Counted from the first letter of the stretch, positions 36,317-45,469 are shown. The stretch is DNA of 64,000 nucleotides from Lysinibacillus composti (GCF_016908465.1 NZ_JAFBDY010000003.1:1-64000); one strand, 5' to 3'. A program made the numbers and translations. Notes: generated by a model not told the origin, from the letters alone.

Positions 36317-36678
36317 AAGAAAAGCGGAGGCGGCTCGTTCAGACTCGACACGCGCTGGAGACTTCCGAGAAGCATGCTTGCATGCGTAGGAGGAAGTTGA
36401 AGCGACGCGAGAGTCTAGCCGCCGGAGCTAGACAACAAGAAAAGCGGAGGCGGCTCGTTCAGACTCGACACGCGCTGGAGACTTCAAAGAAGCATGCTTG
36501 CATGCGTAGGAGGAAGTTGAAGCGACGCGAGAGTCTAGCCGCCGGAGCTAGACAACAAGAAAAGCGGAGGCGGCTCGTCCACACCCGACAAGCGCTGGAG
36601 ACTCCTCCTACGAAGGCGCTTTTTGCCTTCGTAGGAGAAGCAGACCGCGACCTCGAGGGTGTAGCCGCGTAGCTAAAC
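36317..36678 (+). repeat. Three tandem 120-bp structured repeats, copies d1-d3
   Basis: Units begin at 36317, 36437 and 36557. d1 and d2 differ at only two positions; d3 keeps both ends and the spacing but has a different interior. Each unit folds as one long hairpin: gcggct/agccgc at the ends; AGACTC/GAGTCT (d1, d2) replaced by CACCC/GGGTG (d3); apical GCATGC palindrome (d1, d2) replaced by TCCTACGAAGGC/GCCTTCGTAGGA (d3). GC-rich compared with flanking DNA. An open frame through it (36382-36672) is a by-product. Confidence 0.8.
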
Positions 36679-36875
36679 TGTTCATATTTACCGAAAATTC
36701 ATACTTAATCTTTAAGGGAAAGTCGACAAAATGAATGCAAATTTTGTCGACTTTTTGTTATTGGATCACTCTTGGGAAATACTGCTTTTTTCTAGTTTAA
36801 TCAGATATATTGTGATAAGCTATGAATTATGAACATTTTGTTACGGTTTGCTAGAGTTAAGAAAGGTGGACAGCA
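36679..36875. other. Intergenic region before the MFS gene
   Basis: Holds the terminator at 36719-36756, then AT-rich sequence with no gene; the MFS ribosome binding site is at its right end. Confidence 0.5.
36719..36756 (+). terminator. Terminator of the pot operon
   Basis: A 14-bp perfect stem AAAGTCGACAAAAT / ATTTTGTCGACTTT (36719-36732 / 36741-36754) followed by TTGTTATT; placed after the repeat array. Confidence 0.85.
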
Positions 36876-38087
36876 ATGTCTCAAAAACAGAAAAAAATTA
36901 TCTTGTGGATTTTAATGTTAAACATGTTTATAACAATGGGTGGAATCGGAATTATTATTCCCGTCTTACCTGCTTATTTAGAGCTTTTTGGAGTAGGCGG
37001 TCAAGTTTTAGGTTTCTTAATTGCCGCATTTGCTTTAGCACAATTTTTATTATCCCCCGTAGCAGGTGACTTATCGGACCGATATGGACGCAAAATATTT
37101 ATTATCGGTGGATTAATCATTTACGGTTTATCACAAATTTTGTTCGGGTTAGCCACAGAAGTATGGATTCTATTTATCTCACGTTTTTTAACTGGAGTCG
37201 GAGCAGCTTTCATTATGCCCCCAATTATGGCATATGTTGCGGACATCACCACTGTTGAAGAACGCGGAAAAGGTATGGGAATGATTGGTGCTGCAATATC
37301 TTTAGGATTCATGATTGGACCAGGTTTAGGAGGTTTTTTAGCAAATGTCAATTTGCATTTTCCATTTTTCCTATCTGGTAGTGTAGCATTTGCTGCAGCT
37401 CTTCTATCTTTCTTCATATTACCGAACATTAAACCAGAAATAAAAGAATCAAACAAAGGTGTAAAACAACCTAGAGAGAATCTCATTAAACAGCTAGTTC
37501 GTTCTGTTAAGACACCCTACTTTATATTGCTAATTGTTGTATTTACTTTTAGTTTTGGAATTGCAAATTTCCAATCGACTTTATCGATGTATTTAACACT
37601 GAAATTTGATTACACACCAACTGATATTGCAATCGTTATTACCTTAGGTGGATTTGTTGGTGTAATTCTTCAAATGTTTATTATCGAAAGATTATTTAAA
37701 CGTTTTGGTGAGATGAAGGTTATTTTAATAAACCTAGTAGTTGCAGCAATTACTATGGTATTAATGATTTATATTAGAGGATTCTTCGTCATATTAGCCG
37801 TCACAACACTATTCCAAATTGCAACGGTATTTATTCGACCAGCTGCTAACACGTTAATTTCTAAGTTTGCTGGTAAAGATCAAGGATTTGCTGCCGGTAT
37901 GAATAATGCATACATGAGTTTAGGGAATATGATTGGTCCCGCTCTTGCAGGTGTATTACTTGAATGGAATATGCGTGCGCCATTTATTTTAGGATGCACT
38001 ATTCTTCTAGCCTGTTATGCTCTATCCTATGGATGGACAAAAAGGAAAGCCCCTAATTTAATGCATGCCGAACAAACATCACATTAA
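36876..38087 (+). CDS. MFS multidrug/drug-type exporter
   Basis: A 12-helix major facilitator (403 aa) of the DHA1 group. The loop 2-3 motif DLSDRYGRKIFI (motif A) and the TM5 antiporter motif ISLGFMIGPGLGGFL (motif C) mark it as a proton-drug antiporter related to NorA/Bmr/TetA. Substrate unknown. ATG with AAAGGTGG upstream; monocistronic between two terminators, and no local repressor gene. Confidence 0.88.
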   Translation: MSQKQKKIILWILMLNMFITMGGIGIIIPVLPAYLELFGVGGQVLGFLIAAFALAQFLLSPVAGDLSDRYGRKIFIIGGLIIYGLSQILFGLATEVWILFISRFLTGVGAAFIMPPIMAYVADITTVEERGKGMGMIGAAISLGFMIGPGLGGFLANVNLHFPFFLSGSVAFAAALLSFFILPNIKPEIKESNKGVKQPRENLIKQLVRSVKTPYFILLIVVFTFSFGIANFQSTLSMYLTLKFDYTPTDIAIVITLGGFVGVILQMFIIERLFKRFGEMKVILINLVVAAITMVLMIYIRGFFVILAVTTLFQIATVFIRPAANTLISKFAGKDQGFAAGMNNAYMSLGNMIGPALAGVLLEWNMRAPFILGCTILLACYALSYGWTKRKAPNLMHAEQTSH

Positions 38088-38175
38088 TCATTTCTTTTGA
38101 ATTGTACCTTGGCTCAGACACCAATCACTGACATTGCTATTAAGTTCATTGAAATGAAAGAAAAGAATTATTAGG

Positions 38176-38211
38176 ACTGAACCAAAGTTGTTACTATGGT
38201 TCAGTTTTTTT
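38176..38211 (+). terminator. Terminator after the MFS gene
   Basis: A 9-bp perfect stem ACTGAACCA / TGGTTCAGT (38176-38184 / 38197-38205) followed by seven Ts. Confidence 0.88.
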
Positions 38212-38347
38212 ATTGCACAACATGCTATTGTTTATTATCGATTTAAAAAATACGACAAAAATTTTAATTGTTCATTCTACTTTTACCCTCTTACGAAACA
38301 TAAAGTGAAACTAGTATCCACGAATTTGTAAGTTAAGAGGTGAGATT

Positions 38348-39691
38348 ATGCAAGATTTAATTAACAATTTATCTGCTTCTGTCATTGCTCAAATATTAGA
38401 GACTGCCTTTCAATGGTTTGTTGTCGTAGATCAGGATGCCAAAATTATTTATATCAATAATGAATATTGTCAATTCCTTGAGGTGAAACGTGAAGATGCT
38501 ATTGGAAAGCATGTAACTGAGGTTATCGAAAACACAGAAATGCATGAAGTATTGGAATCTGGAAGAACCGATATTGCAGCTCCTCAATATATTAAAGGAA
38601 CTTACATGCTTGCAAATCGTGTACCACTCGTAGTTGATGGTCATATAGTAGGAGCTTTAGGGAGTGTCATTTTCCGAGATATGTCTGACTGGAAAAAACT
38701 AAGTTCTCACGTCCGTATAACGATCGAACAAATCGAAGCTACCTTAAGACATTTTCCTGAATCCTTTTATAGTTTGTGTGATATTAAAGGTTCTTCTAAT
38801 TCGATAAAGAAAATAAAAGAAACCATTGCAATGATTGCACCGACTAAACTACCTGTTCTAATTGAAGGAGAAATTGGTACAGGAAAGGAAATGATTGCCC
38901 AAAGTATTCATGGTTTATCTGATCGTTCAGATCACCATTTTGTGAAAATCAATTGTGCAACTATCCCAAAGGAATTATTAGAAGAAGAGTTATTTGGTAA
39001 ATGGGATGTGAACCGAAATCGTTGGAAAAAAGGAAGAATTCAACTTGCAGATCGAGGAACACTTTATATAGAAGAAATTAACGAGCTCCCTTTACCATTA
39101 CAAGCGAAACTATTAAAAGTAATTCAAGAAGAAAGGGTTCAACCGGTTGATACTGATAAAGAAATACCAGTTGATTTACGGGTCATAGTAAGCACAAATA
39201 TGGCACTTATTGACCAAGTAAAAGCTAAGTTATTTCGTGAAGATTTATTTTACCGGATCCAAGCAATTACCATTCATATCCCTCCTCTTCGTGACAGAAT
39301 CGAAGACCTTCCAGAGCTTGTTGAAACATTTATGGGTAAGGTTTGTGCTGAAGCAGGTCGTCGTCATATTAACATTGACAGAAAAATTTTGAGGTTGCTT
39401 CAAACTTATGAGTGGCCCGGAAATGTACGAGAGCTTCAAAATGTTTTACAAGCGATGGTACAGCTTACAAATGGAGAGCAAATTAGCGAGGAGATTTTGC
39501 CAATATATATTCGTCGTCAAAAGCCTAACTTTGTTTTGGGTCATGGTACATTAGAAGAAATCTTATTTGAAGTTGAAGGACAAATTTTACAGCAGCATCT
39601 AAATCGCGAAAGTAATAAATTAAAAGTAGCAGAGAAACTTGGTATTAGTCGTTCGACACTCTATGAAAAAATAAAAAAACACAACTTATGA
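38348..39691 (+). CDS. AAA+ enhancer-binding-protein-like regulator lacking GAFTGA
   Basis: A 447-aa regulator with an N-terminal PAS domain (about 12-115), a central AAA+ domain of the sigma-54 activator family, and a C-terminal Fis-type helix-turn-helix (LKVAEKLGISRSTLYEKIKKH). Walker A GEIGTGKE (174-181), a Walker B-like GTLYIEEI and the arginine-finger region FREDLFYRI are present. Where the family has HEKGAFTGA the protein reads ELFGKWDVNRNRWKKGRI, so the sigma-54 contact loop is missing. It probably controls the downstream permease and dehydrogenase genes, possibly without sigma-54. Confidence 0.85.
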   Translation: MQDLINNLSASVIAQILETAFQWFVVVDQDAKIIYINNEYCQFLEVKREDAIGKHVTEVIENTEMHEVLESGRTDIAAPQYIKGTYMLANRVPLVVDGHIVGALGSVIFRDMSDWKKLSSHVRITIEQIEATLRHFPESFYSLCDIKGSSNSIKKIKETIAMIAPTKLPVLIEGEIGTGKEMIAQSIHGLSDRSDHHFVKINCATIPKELLEEELFGKWDVNRNRWKKGRIQLADRGTLYIEEINELPLPLQAKLLKVIQEERVQPVDTDKEIPVDLRVIVSTNMALIDQVKAKLFREDLFYRIQAITIHIPPLRDRIEDLPELVETFMGKVCAEAGRRHINIDRKILRLLQTYEWPGNVRELQNVLQAMVQLTNGEQISEEILPIYIRRQKPNFVLGHGTLEEILFEVEGQILQQHLNRESNKLKVAEKLGISRSTLYEKIKKHNL

Positions 39692-39698
39692 CCTAATT

Positions 39699-39737
39699 CC
39701 AATATTTCGGACACTATTCCGAAGTATTGGATTTTTT
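39699..39737 (+). terminator. Terminator after the AAA+ regulator gene
   Basis: A 12-bp stem with one G-T pair (39699-39710 / 39719-39730) followed by ATTTTTTTA. Confidence 0.88.
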
Positions 39738-39870
39738 TATTTCATCTATATATAGGCGTCTACCTCCTTCGTTTAAATTAATCCGATAATTCGGATTCTA
39801 GCCTCAAATTTCTACTTCACACTTTTGACACAGTTGATTCATAAATTCCATTTATCGTTTGTACTATTTA

Positions 39871-39884
39871 TGGAAGCGCTTCTT
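39871..39884 (+). promoter_or_regulatory. Probable CcpA cre site
   Basis: TGGAAGCGCTTCTT contains the perfect palindrome GAAGCGCTTC and fits the cre core; it lies 152-165 bp before the permease start, just before a TTGACA. Confidence 0.55.
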
Positions 39885-40035
39885 CTACATAGAAAAAAGG
39901 CGGTGGAGATTGACAAAAATCATAATGAAGCATAAGAATTACGAGCTGAACTTATTTATTAATTGTTAGTGAACTTATTTTACATTGTAATGTTTCAGTT
40001 AAAGTGCGTGCTATTAATCCTAAGGGGGTTCGAGA

Positions 40036-41373
40036 ATGGATTTTAGTGTAGTAATGAGTATGATTGGTTTAATTGGCGGTCTTTTCTTACTTATTTGGTT
40101 AACGCTAAAAGGAGTAAACATTATCATCGTTGGTCCCGCATCTGCTCTATTTGTTGCAGTTTTTTCGGGTATGCCCTTATTTCCTCAACTTGCTGAAGAA
40201 GGTGCAGCGAACTTTGTAACGAATTACATGTCCGGGTTTACTGGATTCATCATGTCATGGTACTTAATGTTCTTGCTTGGTGCTGTGTTCGGAAAAGTAA
40301 TGGAAGATAGTGGTGCAGCCGATGCAGTTGCACAATTTATCGTAGATAAGCTAGGGATGAAATACGCTACCCTTTCAATTGTCATTGCCTGTGCAATCTT
40401 AACTTATGGTGGCGTATCATTATTCGTTGTTGCATTTGCTGTTTACCCAATGGCAATCTCGTTATTTAAACAAGCAGATTTACCACGTCGTTTCATTCCT
40501 GGTACATTAGCATTGGGGTCCGTAACATTTACGATGACTTCTGCAGGTTCTCCAGAAATTCAAAACTGGATTCCAATGGATTATCTTGAGACAACTCCTT
40601 ATGCAGGATGGGAAGTTAGTTTAATCGTTGCTGCATTTATGGCGATATTTGGTTATTGGTGGTTAAAACGAATAATCCGAAAAGCAGTGGAAAACGGCGA
40701 AAGATTCGTTGCGCGTGAAACAGATCCAACACATGATTCATCAAGAGTTTTACCCAATCCTATTTATTCCTTTATCCCATTAATTGTCGTATTGGTAATT
40801 TCGTTTATTTTCCATGATTCATTAAAACAATCAGCATTAATCTTAGCGTTGTTAGGTGGAATCATCGCGACGTTCATTGTAAGTTGGAAATACTTCAAAA
40901 ATCCATGGGATGCAGTGTCTCAAGGTACAATTGGTGCCATTATTGCCATTGGTAATACGGCTGCTGTAGTTGGTTTTGGTGGTGTAGCAAAGGCAGTTCC
41001 CGCTTTTACATTCGCAGTTGATGCAATGACAAACATTCCTGGTTCGCCGTTAATAGGTGCCGCTGTTGCTGTATCTGTAATCGCAGGGATGACGGGATCT
41101 GCTTCTGGCGGTCAAACCATTGCCCTTCCTTTAATTGCACCTGGTTATGTGGATGCAGGTGTTAATCAAGAAGCTTTACACCGTGTTGTTGCTATTTCAT
41201 CTGGTGCATTAGATTCCCTACCACATAACGGTTACGTTGTAACAACGATTCAATCTATCTGTGGTGAAAAACATAAAGATGCATACTGGGCTGTTGCAGC
41301 AACAACTGTTGCTACACCTGTCATTGGGGTTGTGATTGCAATTATATTATTCTCTCTTGGTTTAGGACTTTAA
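40036..41373 (+). CDS. GntP-family permease, probable 3-hydroxybutyrate/carboxylate transporter
   Basis: A 445-aa, 12-14-helix protein of the GntP gluconate:H+ symporter family, with GGVSLFVVAFAVYPMA and the conserved GSASGGQTIALPLIAPGY region. Its neighbours, an AAA+ activator upstream and a 3-hydroxybutyrate dehydrogenase downstream, point to 3-hydroxybutyrate rather than gluconate as substrate; the same gene trio is known in other bacteria. ATG with AAGGGGG upstream. Confidence 0.82.
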   Translation: MDFSVVMSMIGLIGGLFLLIWLTLKGVNIIIVGPASALFVAVFSGMPLFPQLAEEGAANFVTNYMSGFTGFIMSWYLMFLLGAVFGKVMEDSGAADAVAQFIVDKLGMKYATLSIVIACAILTYGGVSLFVVAFAVYPMAISLFKQADLPRRFIPGTLALGSVTFTMTSAGSPEIQNWIPMDYLETTPYAGWEVSLIVAAFMAIFGYWWLKRIIRKAVENGERFVARETDPTHDSSRVLPNPIYSFIPLIVVLVISFIFHDSLKQSALILALLGGIIATFIVSWKYFKNPWDAVSQGTIGAIIAIGNTAAVVGFGGVAKAVPAFTFAVDAMTNIPGSPLIGAAVAVSVIAGMTGSASGGQTIALPLIAPGYVDAGVNQEALHRVVAISSGALDSLPHNGYVVTTIQSICGEKHKDAYWAVAATTVATPVIGVVIAIILFSLGLGL

Positions 41374-41405
41374 TATTTTATTAATGTTATAATTAGGTAA
41401 AAGTG

Positions 41406-41433
41406 GAAGAGTCGTATTTCTATACGGCTCTTC
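41406..41433 (+). other. Intercistronic hairpin
   Basis: GAAGAGTCGTA / TACGGCTCTTC (41406-41416 / 41423-41433, one G-T pair) between the permease and dehydrogenase genes. No T-run follows, so it is more likely an mRNA-stabilising or spacing structure than a terminator. Confidence 0.5.
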
Positions 41434-41451
41434 ATTTAGGAGGTTATTTTC

Positions 41452-42219
41452 GTGTTACAACATAAAGTTGCCCTCATTACTGGATCTGCACAAGGTATTG
41501 GATTTGAAATTGCAAAAAAATTTTATGAAAACGGAGCAACCATAGTATTAACAGATCTAAACGCCGAAAAAGTTGAAGAGGCGGCAAAGTCTCTCGGGAA
41601 TCGAGCAATCGGATTGAAATGTGATGTAACAAGTGAAGAAGACATAATTGCAGCGATTGATACAACAATTGAAGAGTATGGACGAATAGATATCCTCATT
41701 AATAATGCTGGATTACAACATGTGGCCATGATTGAGGATTTTCCAACTGAGCGATTCGAATTTATATTAAAAGTTATGTTAACAGGTCCATTTATTTTAA
41801 CAAAACATGTTTTACCGCATATGAAGAAACAAAAATTTGGACGTATTATTAATATGGCTTCGATTAACGGGCTTGTTGGATTTGCTGGCAAAGCTGCCTA
41901 TAATTCTGCGAAACACGGTGTCATTGGCTTAACAAAAGTAGCTGCGCTAGAAACAGCAGCTGATGGAATTACAGTCAATGCCATTTGTCCTGGCTATGTT
42001 GATACGCCACTTGTTCGAAATCAAATGCAAGACTTAGCAAAAACACGCAATGTACCGGTAGAAAATGTATTAGAAGAGGTCTTATTCCCCCTTGTTCCAC
42101 AAAAACGTTTACTAGATGTTAGTGAAGTTTCTAGTTTAGCTCTATTTATTGCAAGTGAGGAGGCAAAAGGAATGACAGGACAAGCGGTCGTTTTAGATGG
42201 TGGGTATACAGTGCAATAA
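41452..42219 (+). CDS. 3-hydroxybutyrate dehydrogenase (SDR)
   Basis: A 255-aa classical short-chain dehydrogenase, closest in pattern to D-3-hydroxybutyrate dehydrogenase (BdhA), which converts 3-hydroxybutyrate to acetoacetate with NAD+. Cofactor motif GSAQGIGFEIA, NNAGLQH, the catalytic Ser in NMASINGL and YNSAKHG (Tyr-Lys) are intact; the substrate-lid segment has QDLAKTRNVP, and the C-terminus VLDGGYTVQ is typical. GTG start with TAGGAGG nine bases upstream. Confidence 0.88.
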   Translation: MLQHKVALITGSAQGIGFEIAKKFYENGATIVLTDLNAEKVEEAAKSLGNRAIGLKCDVTSEEDIIAAIDTTIEEYGRIDILINNAGLQHVAMIEDFPTERFEFILKVMLTGPFILTKHVLPHMKKQKFGRIINMASINGLVGFAGKAAYNSAKHGVIGLTKVAALETAADGITVNAICPGYVDTPLVRNQMQDLAKTRNVPVENVLEEVLFPLVPQKRLLDVSEVSSLALFIASEEAKGMTGQAVVLDGGYTVQ

Positions 42220-42266
42220 TCATTATGAATATGTAGGATCTTATAGATTGTTATCTTCATTAACTT

Positions 42267-42313
42267 GATGAAGTTCATTTCTGTGGCTACAATTACCAAT
42301 TTTGAACTTCATC
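42267..42313 (+). terminator. Hairpin after the 3-hydroxybutyrate dehydrogenase gene
   Basis: An 11-bp perfect stem GATGAAGTTCA / TGAACTTCATC with a 25-nt loop, no long T-run; weak terminator candidate. Confidence 0.4.
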
Positions 42314-42363
42314 GGTCTTATGAAGATTTCCACAGTTCTGCCTTTCCTCTCCAACAAAAATAG

Positions 42364-42394
42364 AGGTGAAGAAAACAAGTTGTTCTCTTCACCT
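42364..42394 (-). terminator. Terminator of the dapH-dapL operon
   Basis: A 14-bp stem with one mismatch (42364-42377 / 42381-42394) followed on the minus strand by CTATTTTTTG. Confidence 0.85.
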
Positions 42395-42401
42395 CATCCT
42401 A

Positions 42402-43520
42402 TTATAAGCTTCTTATATATTGTTCCATAAACTTTGCATTAAATGATAATAATGATTCGTCTGGAGTAATTTTGTTATGATGCAAACCATATTCACAGTT
42501 TGCTCCTGCCCAATAGAGTGCACCAGGAATTTCTTTTAAGAAATAACCAAAATCCTCACCAGTCATTGCAGCAGGGCACTCATAAGCGTGTGCCCCTTCG
42601 TAGTCTTTAGCAAAAGTTAAAAGGTTGTTTACACATTGTTCATTATTATTCACTTCATAATACATTGTGCCAAAGTCAATTGTACAAGTACATTCAAATG
42701 AAGCTTCGATTCCCGCGCAAATAGCTTTTATTCTTCGTTTTACATCCGCCATTGAAGCAGCGCTCATTGTTCGAATAGTACCTTCTAATCTAGCGTTTTC
42801 TGCTATAACATTTTGCACTGTTCCAGCAGTTACCTTCCCAATAGTAATTACTGCACTATCCATTGGGTCGACATTTCTACTAATGATCGTTTGTAGCTGA
42901 AGTAATAAGTTTGCACTAGCAACCGCCATATCACGTGTCTTATGTGGAAAGGCAGCATGACCACCAATACCCTTCAAATCAATAAAAAGTTCAGAAGTAT
43001 TAGCAAATAATAGTCCAGGCTTCGTTGCAATCGTGCCTACGGGATATTCTGGTGCAATATGCAATGCGTAAATCTCATCCGGCAATAAATCAGGACGTTC
43101 GCTTTTAATCCAATTTAACATTGGTTCTGCTCCACCCGGTCCCTCTTCCGCTGGTTGGAAATAAACAATTACATTTTGCTTTGGTTGATTGGTAGCAAAA
43201 GCTTGTACAAGTGAAAGCGCGATTGTCATATGGCAATCATGTCCACAAGCATGCATGTTTCCTTCGTGTTCGGATTGGAATGGCAGACCAGTCTCTTCTA
43301 AAATTGGTAGCCCGTCAATATCCGTACGCCAACCTATTGTTTTAGTTGGTTCAGTGCCTTTTATTTTTACTATAATTCCTGTTTCCCAAGTAACGACCGT
43401 TAAGTTTTCGTTTGGTAATTGCGAAATGAAATTGAATAAATACGCTTGCGTTTTATATTCCTGAAACCCAAGTTCCGGAATTTTATGCAAGTCTCTTCGA
43501 ATTTGAACAAGATTGTTCAT
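42402..43520 (-). CDS. dapL: N-acetyldiaminopimelate deacetylase
   Basis: A 372-aa M20-family amidohydrolase (YkuR) that removes the acetyl group from N-acetyl-LL-2,6-diaminopimelate in the acetylase branch of lysine/peptidoglycan precursor synthesis. Metal-binding motifs [20 protein letters not shown] and [10 protein letters not shown] are present, with the C-terminal MTGEDFGYF. Directly after dapH (13 bp), same operon as in Bacillus subtilis ykuQ-ykuR. ykuS, its usual follower, is absent here. Confidence 0.93.
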   Translation of the reverse strand: MNNLVQIRRDLHKIPELGFQEYKTQAYLFNFISQLPNENLTVVTWETGIIVKIKGTEPTKTIGWRTDIDGLPILEETGLPFQSEHEGNMHACGHDCHMTIALSLVQAFATNQPKQNVIVYFQPAEEGPGGAEPMLNWIKSERPDLLPDEIYALHIAPEYPVGTIATKPGLLFANTSELFIDLKGIGGHAAFPHKTRDMAVASANLLLQLQTIISRNVDPMDSAVITIGKVTAGTVQNVIAENARLEGTIRTMSAASMADVKRRIKAICAGIEASFECTCTIDFGTMYYEVNNNEQCVNNLLTFAKDYEGAHAYECPAAMTGEDFGYFLKEIPGALYWAGANCEYGLHHNKITPDESLLSFNAKFMEQYIRSL

Positions 43521-43532
43521 TATGACACCTTC

Positions 43533-44249
43533 TTACAGATTACGTAATGCATCGATGATTTCTGTTTTTGATTTTGTTTTTTCATCCATTTGTTTTAAAA
43601 CTTTCGCCGGTACTCCACCAACTACTGTATAAGGCTCAACGTCTTGGATTACAATTGCACCTGCAGCAACTACAGCACCTTTACCTACACGTACGCCTTC
43701 TAGTACTACAGCGTTCGCACCGATTACAACATCATCTTCAATAATAACTGGTGTAGCTGAAGGTGGCTCAATAACACCTGCTAATACCGTACCTGCACCA
43801 ATGTGACAGTTTTTCCCTACTGTTGCACGACCACCAAGAACCGCACCCATATCAATCATTGTTTTTTCACCGATTTCAGCGCCAATGTTGATGATTGCAC
43901 CCATCATAATAACAGCATTATCTCCAATTGTTACTTGGTCACGAATGATTGCGCCTGGCTCAATACGAGCATTTTGATATTTTAAATCTAATAATGGTAC
44001 GCCGGAATTACGACGATCATTTTCGATTACATAATCAGCAATTTTATCCGCGTTTTCTTTTAAAGCCACTTCAATTTGTGACCATTCACCAAAAACAACT
44101 ACACTATTTCCTTCGCCAAATACTTTCGTATCTTCACCATACGATAAGTTTGCTACACCTTCACCTTTAACATAAACTTTTACTGGTGTAACTTTTTTAG
44201 ATTGTGCGATAAATTGAATAATTTGTTCTGCATTTAATTTTTCAGTCAT
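43533..44249 (-). CDS. dapH: Tetrahydrodipicolinate N-acetyltransferase
   Basis: A 238-aa left-handed beta-helix acyltransferase (YkuQ) that acetylates tetrahydrodipicolinate using acetyl-CoA. The N-terminal DapH_N domain is followed by hexapeptide repeats from about residue 90 ([57 protein letters not shown]) ending in [11 protein letters not shown]. First gene of dapH-dapL. No lysine riboswitch was recognised upstream. Confidence 0.95.
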   Translation of the reverse strand: MTEKLNAEQIIQFIAQSKKVTPVKVYVKGEGVANLSYGEDTKVFGEGNSVVVFGEWSQIEVALKENADKIADYVIENDRRNSGVPLLDLKYQNARIEPGAIIRDQVTIGDNAVIMMGAIINIGAEIGEKTMIDMGAVLGGRATVGKNCHIGAGTVLAGVIEPPSATPVIIEDDVVIGANAVVLEGVRVGKGAVVAAGAIVIQDVEPYTVVGGVPAKVLKQMDEKTKSKTEIIDALRNL

Positions 44250-44446
44250 AATAACTCTCCCAACTTATGTAATAAAATGATTGTACTAGAAAATGAATAG
44301 AATCGCACGAATATTTATTCAAAAAATCCAACTTTTCAGTCATTAAATATTAACTTAATAAATATCAAGCCAGTTGCAAATATCACAAATTTAGTGAAGA
44401 ACTACTTATACAATCAAAATCCACTAGTACCGCTAAGGCCTCAGCT

Positions 44447-45343
44447 TTATTTTTTCGAATAATCATATAGGCATCTTGCATGATCCATTACAACATTCAC
44501 GAAAGCTGCAACTTGACGCAATTCAAAAGACGCTTCATAACCAATTAACCAAGTATCACGGGTTAACTCTGTATCCTTTTCGTTATTTACTAAGGGAATC
44601 TTATTAACCTTTTCTTCGCCATTCAGAGTGATGGAAGGTAAAATTGCATATCCAATTCCATTCATCGCCATCTGTTTACATGTTTCAATTTGGTCAACAA
44701 TAATTTGACGACGAGGATTGGATGAAAAATGACGTTGCCACCATAATTGAATTTCTTGATAATAGTTGGAGTCACTTTTAAATTGGATAAATGGTCTGTC
44801 CGTTGTTAAAATATCATCTACAGCTTCAATTTCTTTATCAACTAAATACATCATGTCTCTAAATAGATGAATTTTTTTCCCTTTCCACTCTGCTTGACCA
44901 CGGACAATGCCTACATGTGCTTCCCCTTCATAAAGAGCCTTTACAATCTCCGAACTCCACCCTGTAATTAATGAAATTTTTGCATCTGGATAAAGTGTGA
45001 CAAAGTCTTTTAGCACTTTTGGTAGCCAAGTTTGCCCTACAATTGAAGCACATGCGATTTTTAATGTCCCATGAACTTTCGAATTTAATGCTTGGATTTT
45101 CTCAAATATTTCTTCCTTTTGCGTTAACGTATCAATTGAATACTGGATTACCAGTTCTCCAGCTGGGGTAGCCGTTAAACCTTTTTGCGAGCGTATAAAA
45201 AGCTGTGCCCCCCAATCCTTTTCAATTGTTTGTAAGCGCTGTGATAAAGCAGGCTGTGTCAAAAAAAGTCTTTCCGCAGCCTTTCTCATATTTTTTTCTT
45301 CCGATAAAATTTTTATAATCTCTGCTTCAGTTGTTGTTGTCAA
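44447..45343 (-). CDS. ccpC: LysR-type regulator CcpC
   Basis: A 298-aa LysR-family regulator matching CcpC, the citrate-responsive repressor of citZ and citB in Bacillus. The N-terminal helix-turn-helix NMRKAAERLFLTQPALSQRLQTIE and the first effector-domain segment KISLITGWSSEIVKALYEG are the hallmarks. The TTG at 45343 has AAAGGAGAG upstream; the frame to 45388 runs into a repeat element and is not supported. In this window its neighbour cbpB (ykuL) also matches the Bacillus order. Confidence 0.9.
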   Translation of the reverse strand: MTTTTEAEIIKILSEEKNMRKAAERLFLTQPALSQRLQTIEKDWGAQLFIRSQKGLTATPAGELVIQYSIDTLTQKEEIFEKIQALNSKVHGTLKIACASIVGQTWLPKVLKDFVTLYPDAKISLITGWSSEIVKALYEGEAHVGIVRGQAEWKGKKIHLFRDMMYLVDKEIEAVDDILTTDRPFIQFKSDSNYYQEIQLWWQRHFSSNPRRQIIVDQIETCKQMAMNGIGYAILPSITLNGEEKVNKIPLVNNEKDTELTRDTWLIGYEASFELRQVAAFVNVVMDHARCLYDYSKK

Positions 45344-45370
45344 ATGATTCTCTCCTTTACAGGGAATAGG

Positions 45371-45462
45371 AAAGCGAAGAACGCCCATTACTCCGACAAA
45401 GTTGATTTATGCCACGCGATAAGAGTGGAAGTGACACGAGGAGCCGGCGTTCGTAGCTAAAC
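45371..45462 (+). repeat. Structured intergenic repeat, copy e
   Basis: Starts AAAGCGAAGAACGCC and ends GGCGTTCGTAGCTAAAC. Outer arms GAACGCC / GGCGTTC (45379-45385 / 45446-45452) and inner CTCC / GGAG (45391-45394 / 45440-45443) pair. It shares the end frame with copies d1-d3 but has different paired sequences. It lies directly upstream of ccpC and inside its leader on the opposite strand. Confidence 0.6.
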
Positions 45463-45469
45463 ACTATTG

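Larger units (their letters stand above)
39692..40035. other. Intergenic region upstream of the GntP permease gene
   Basis: Holds the regulator's terminator (39699-39737), the cre-like palindrome (39871-39884) and a TTGACA at 39910-39915 without a convincing -10. No TGGCAC-N5-TTGC sigma-54 promoter was found by eye. No gene. Confidence 0.55.

Noticed and set aside
36382-36672. 96-aa open frame with internally repeated sequence, Arg-rich
   Set aside because: It lies wholly inside the three tandem structured repeats, has no ribosome binding site, and its protein repeat is simply the 120-bp DNA period (divisible by three).
38348-40035. Sigma-54 (-24/-12) promoter expected upstream of the GntP permease
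   Set aside because: No TGGCAC-N5-TTGC-like sequence found by eye, and the activator itself lacks the GAFTGA loop.
44250-44446. Lysine riboswitch upstream of dapH
   Set aside because: The 200-bp region has none of the conserved lysine-riboswitch blocks and no terminator hairpin.
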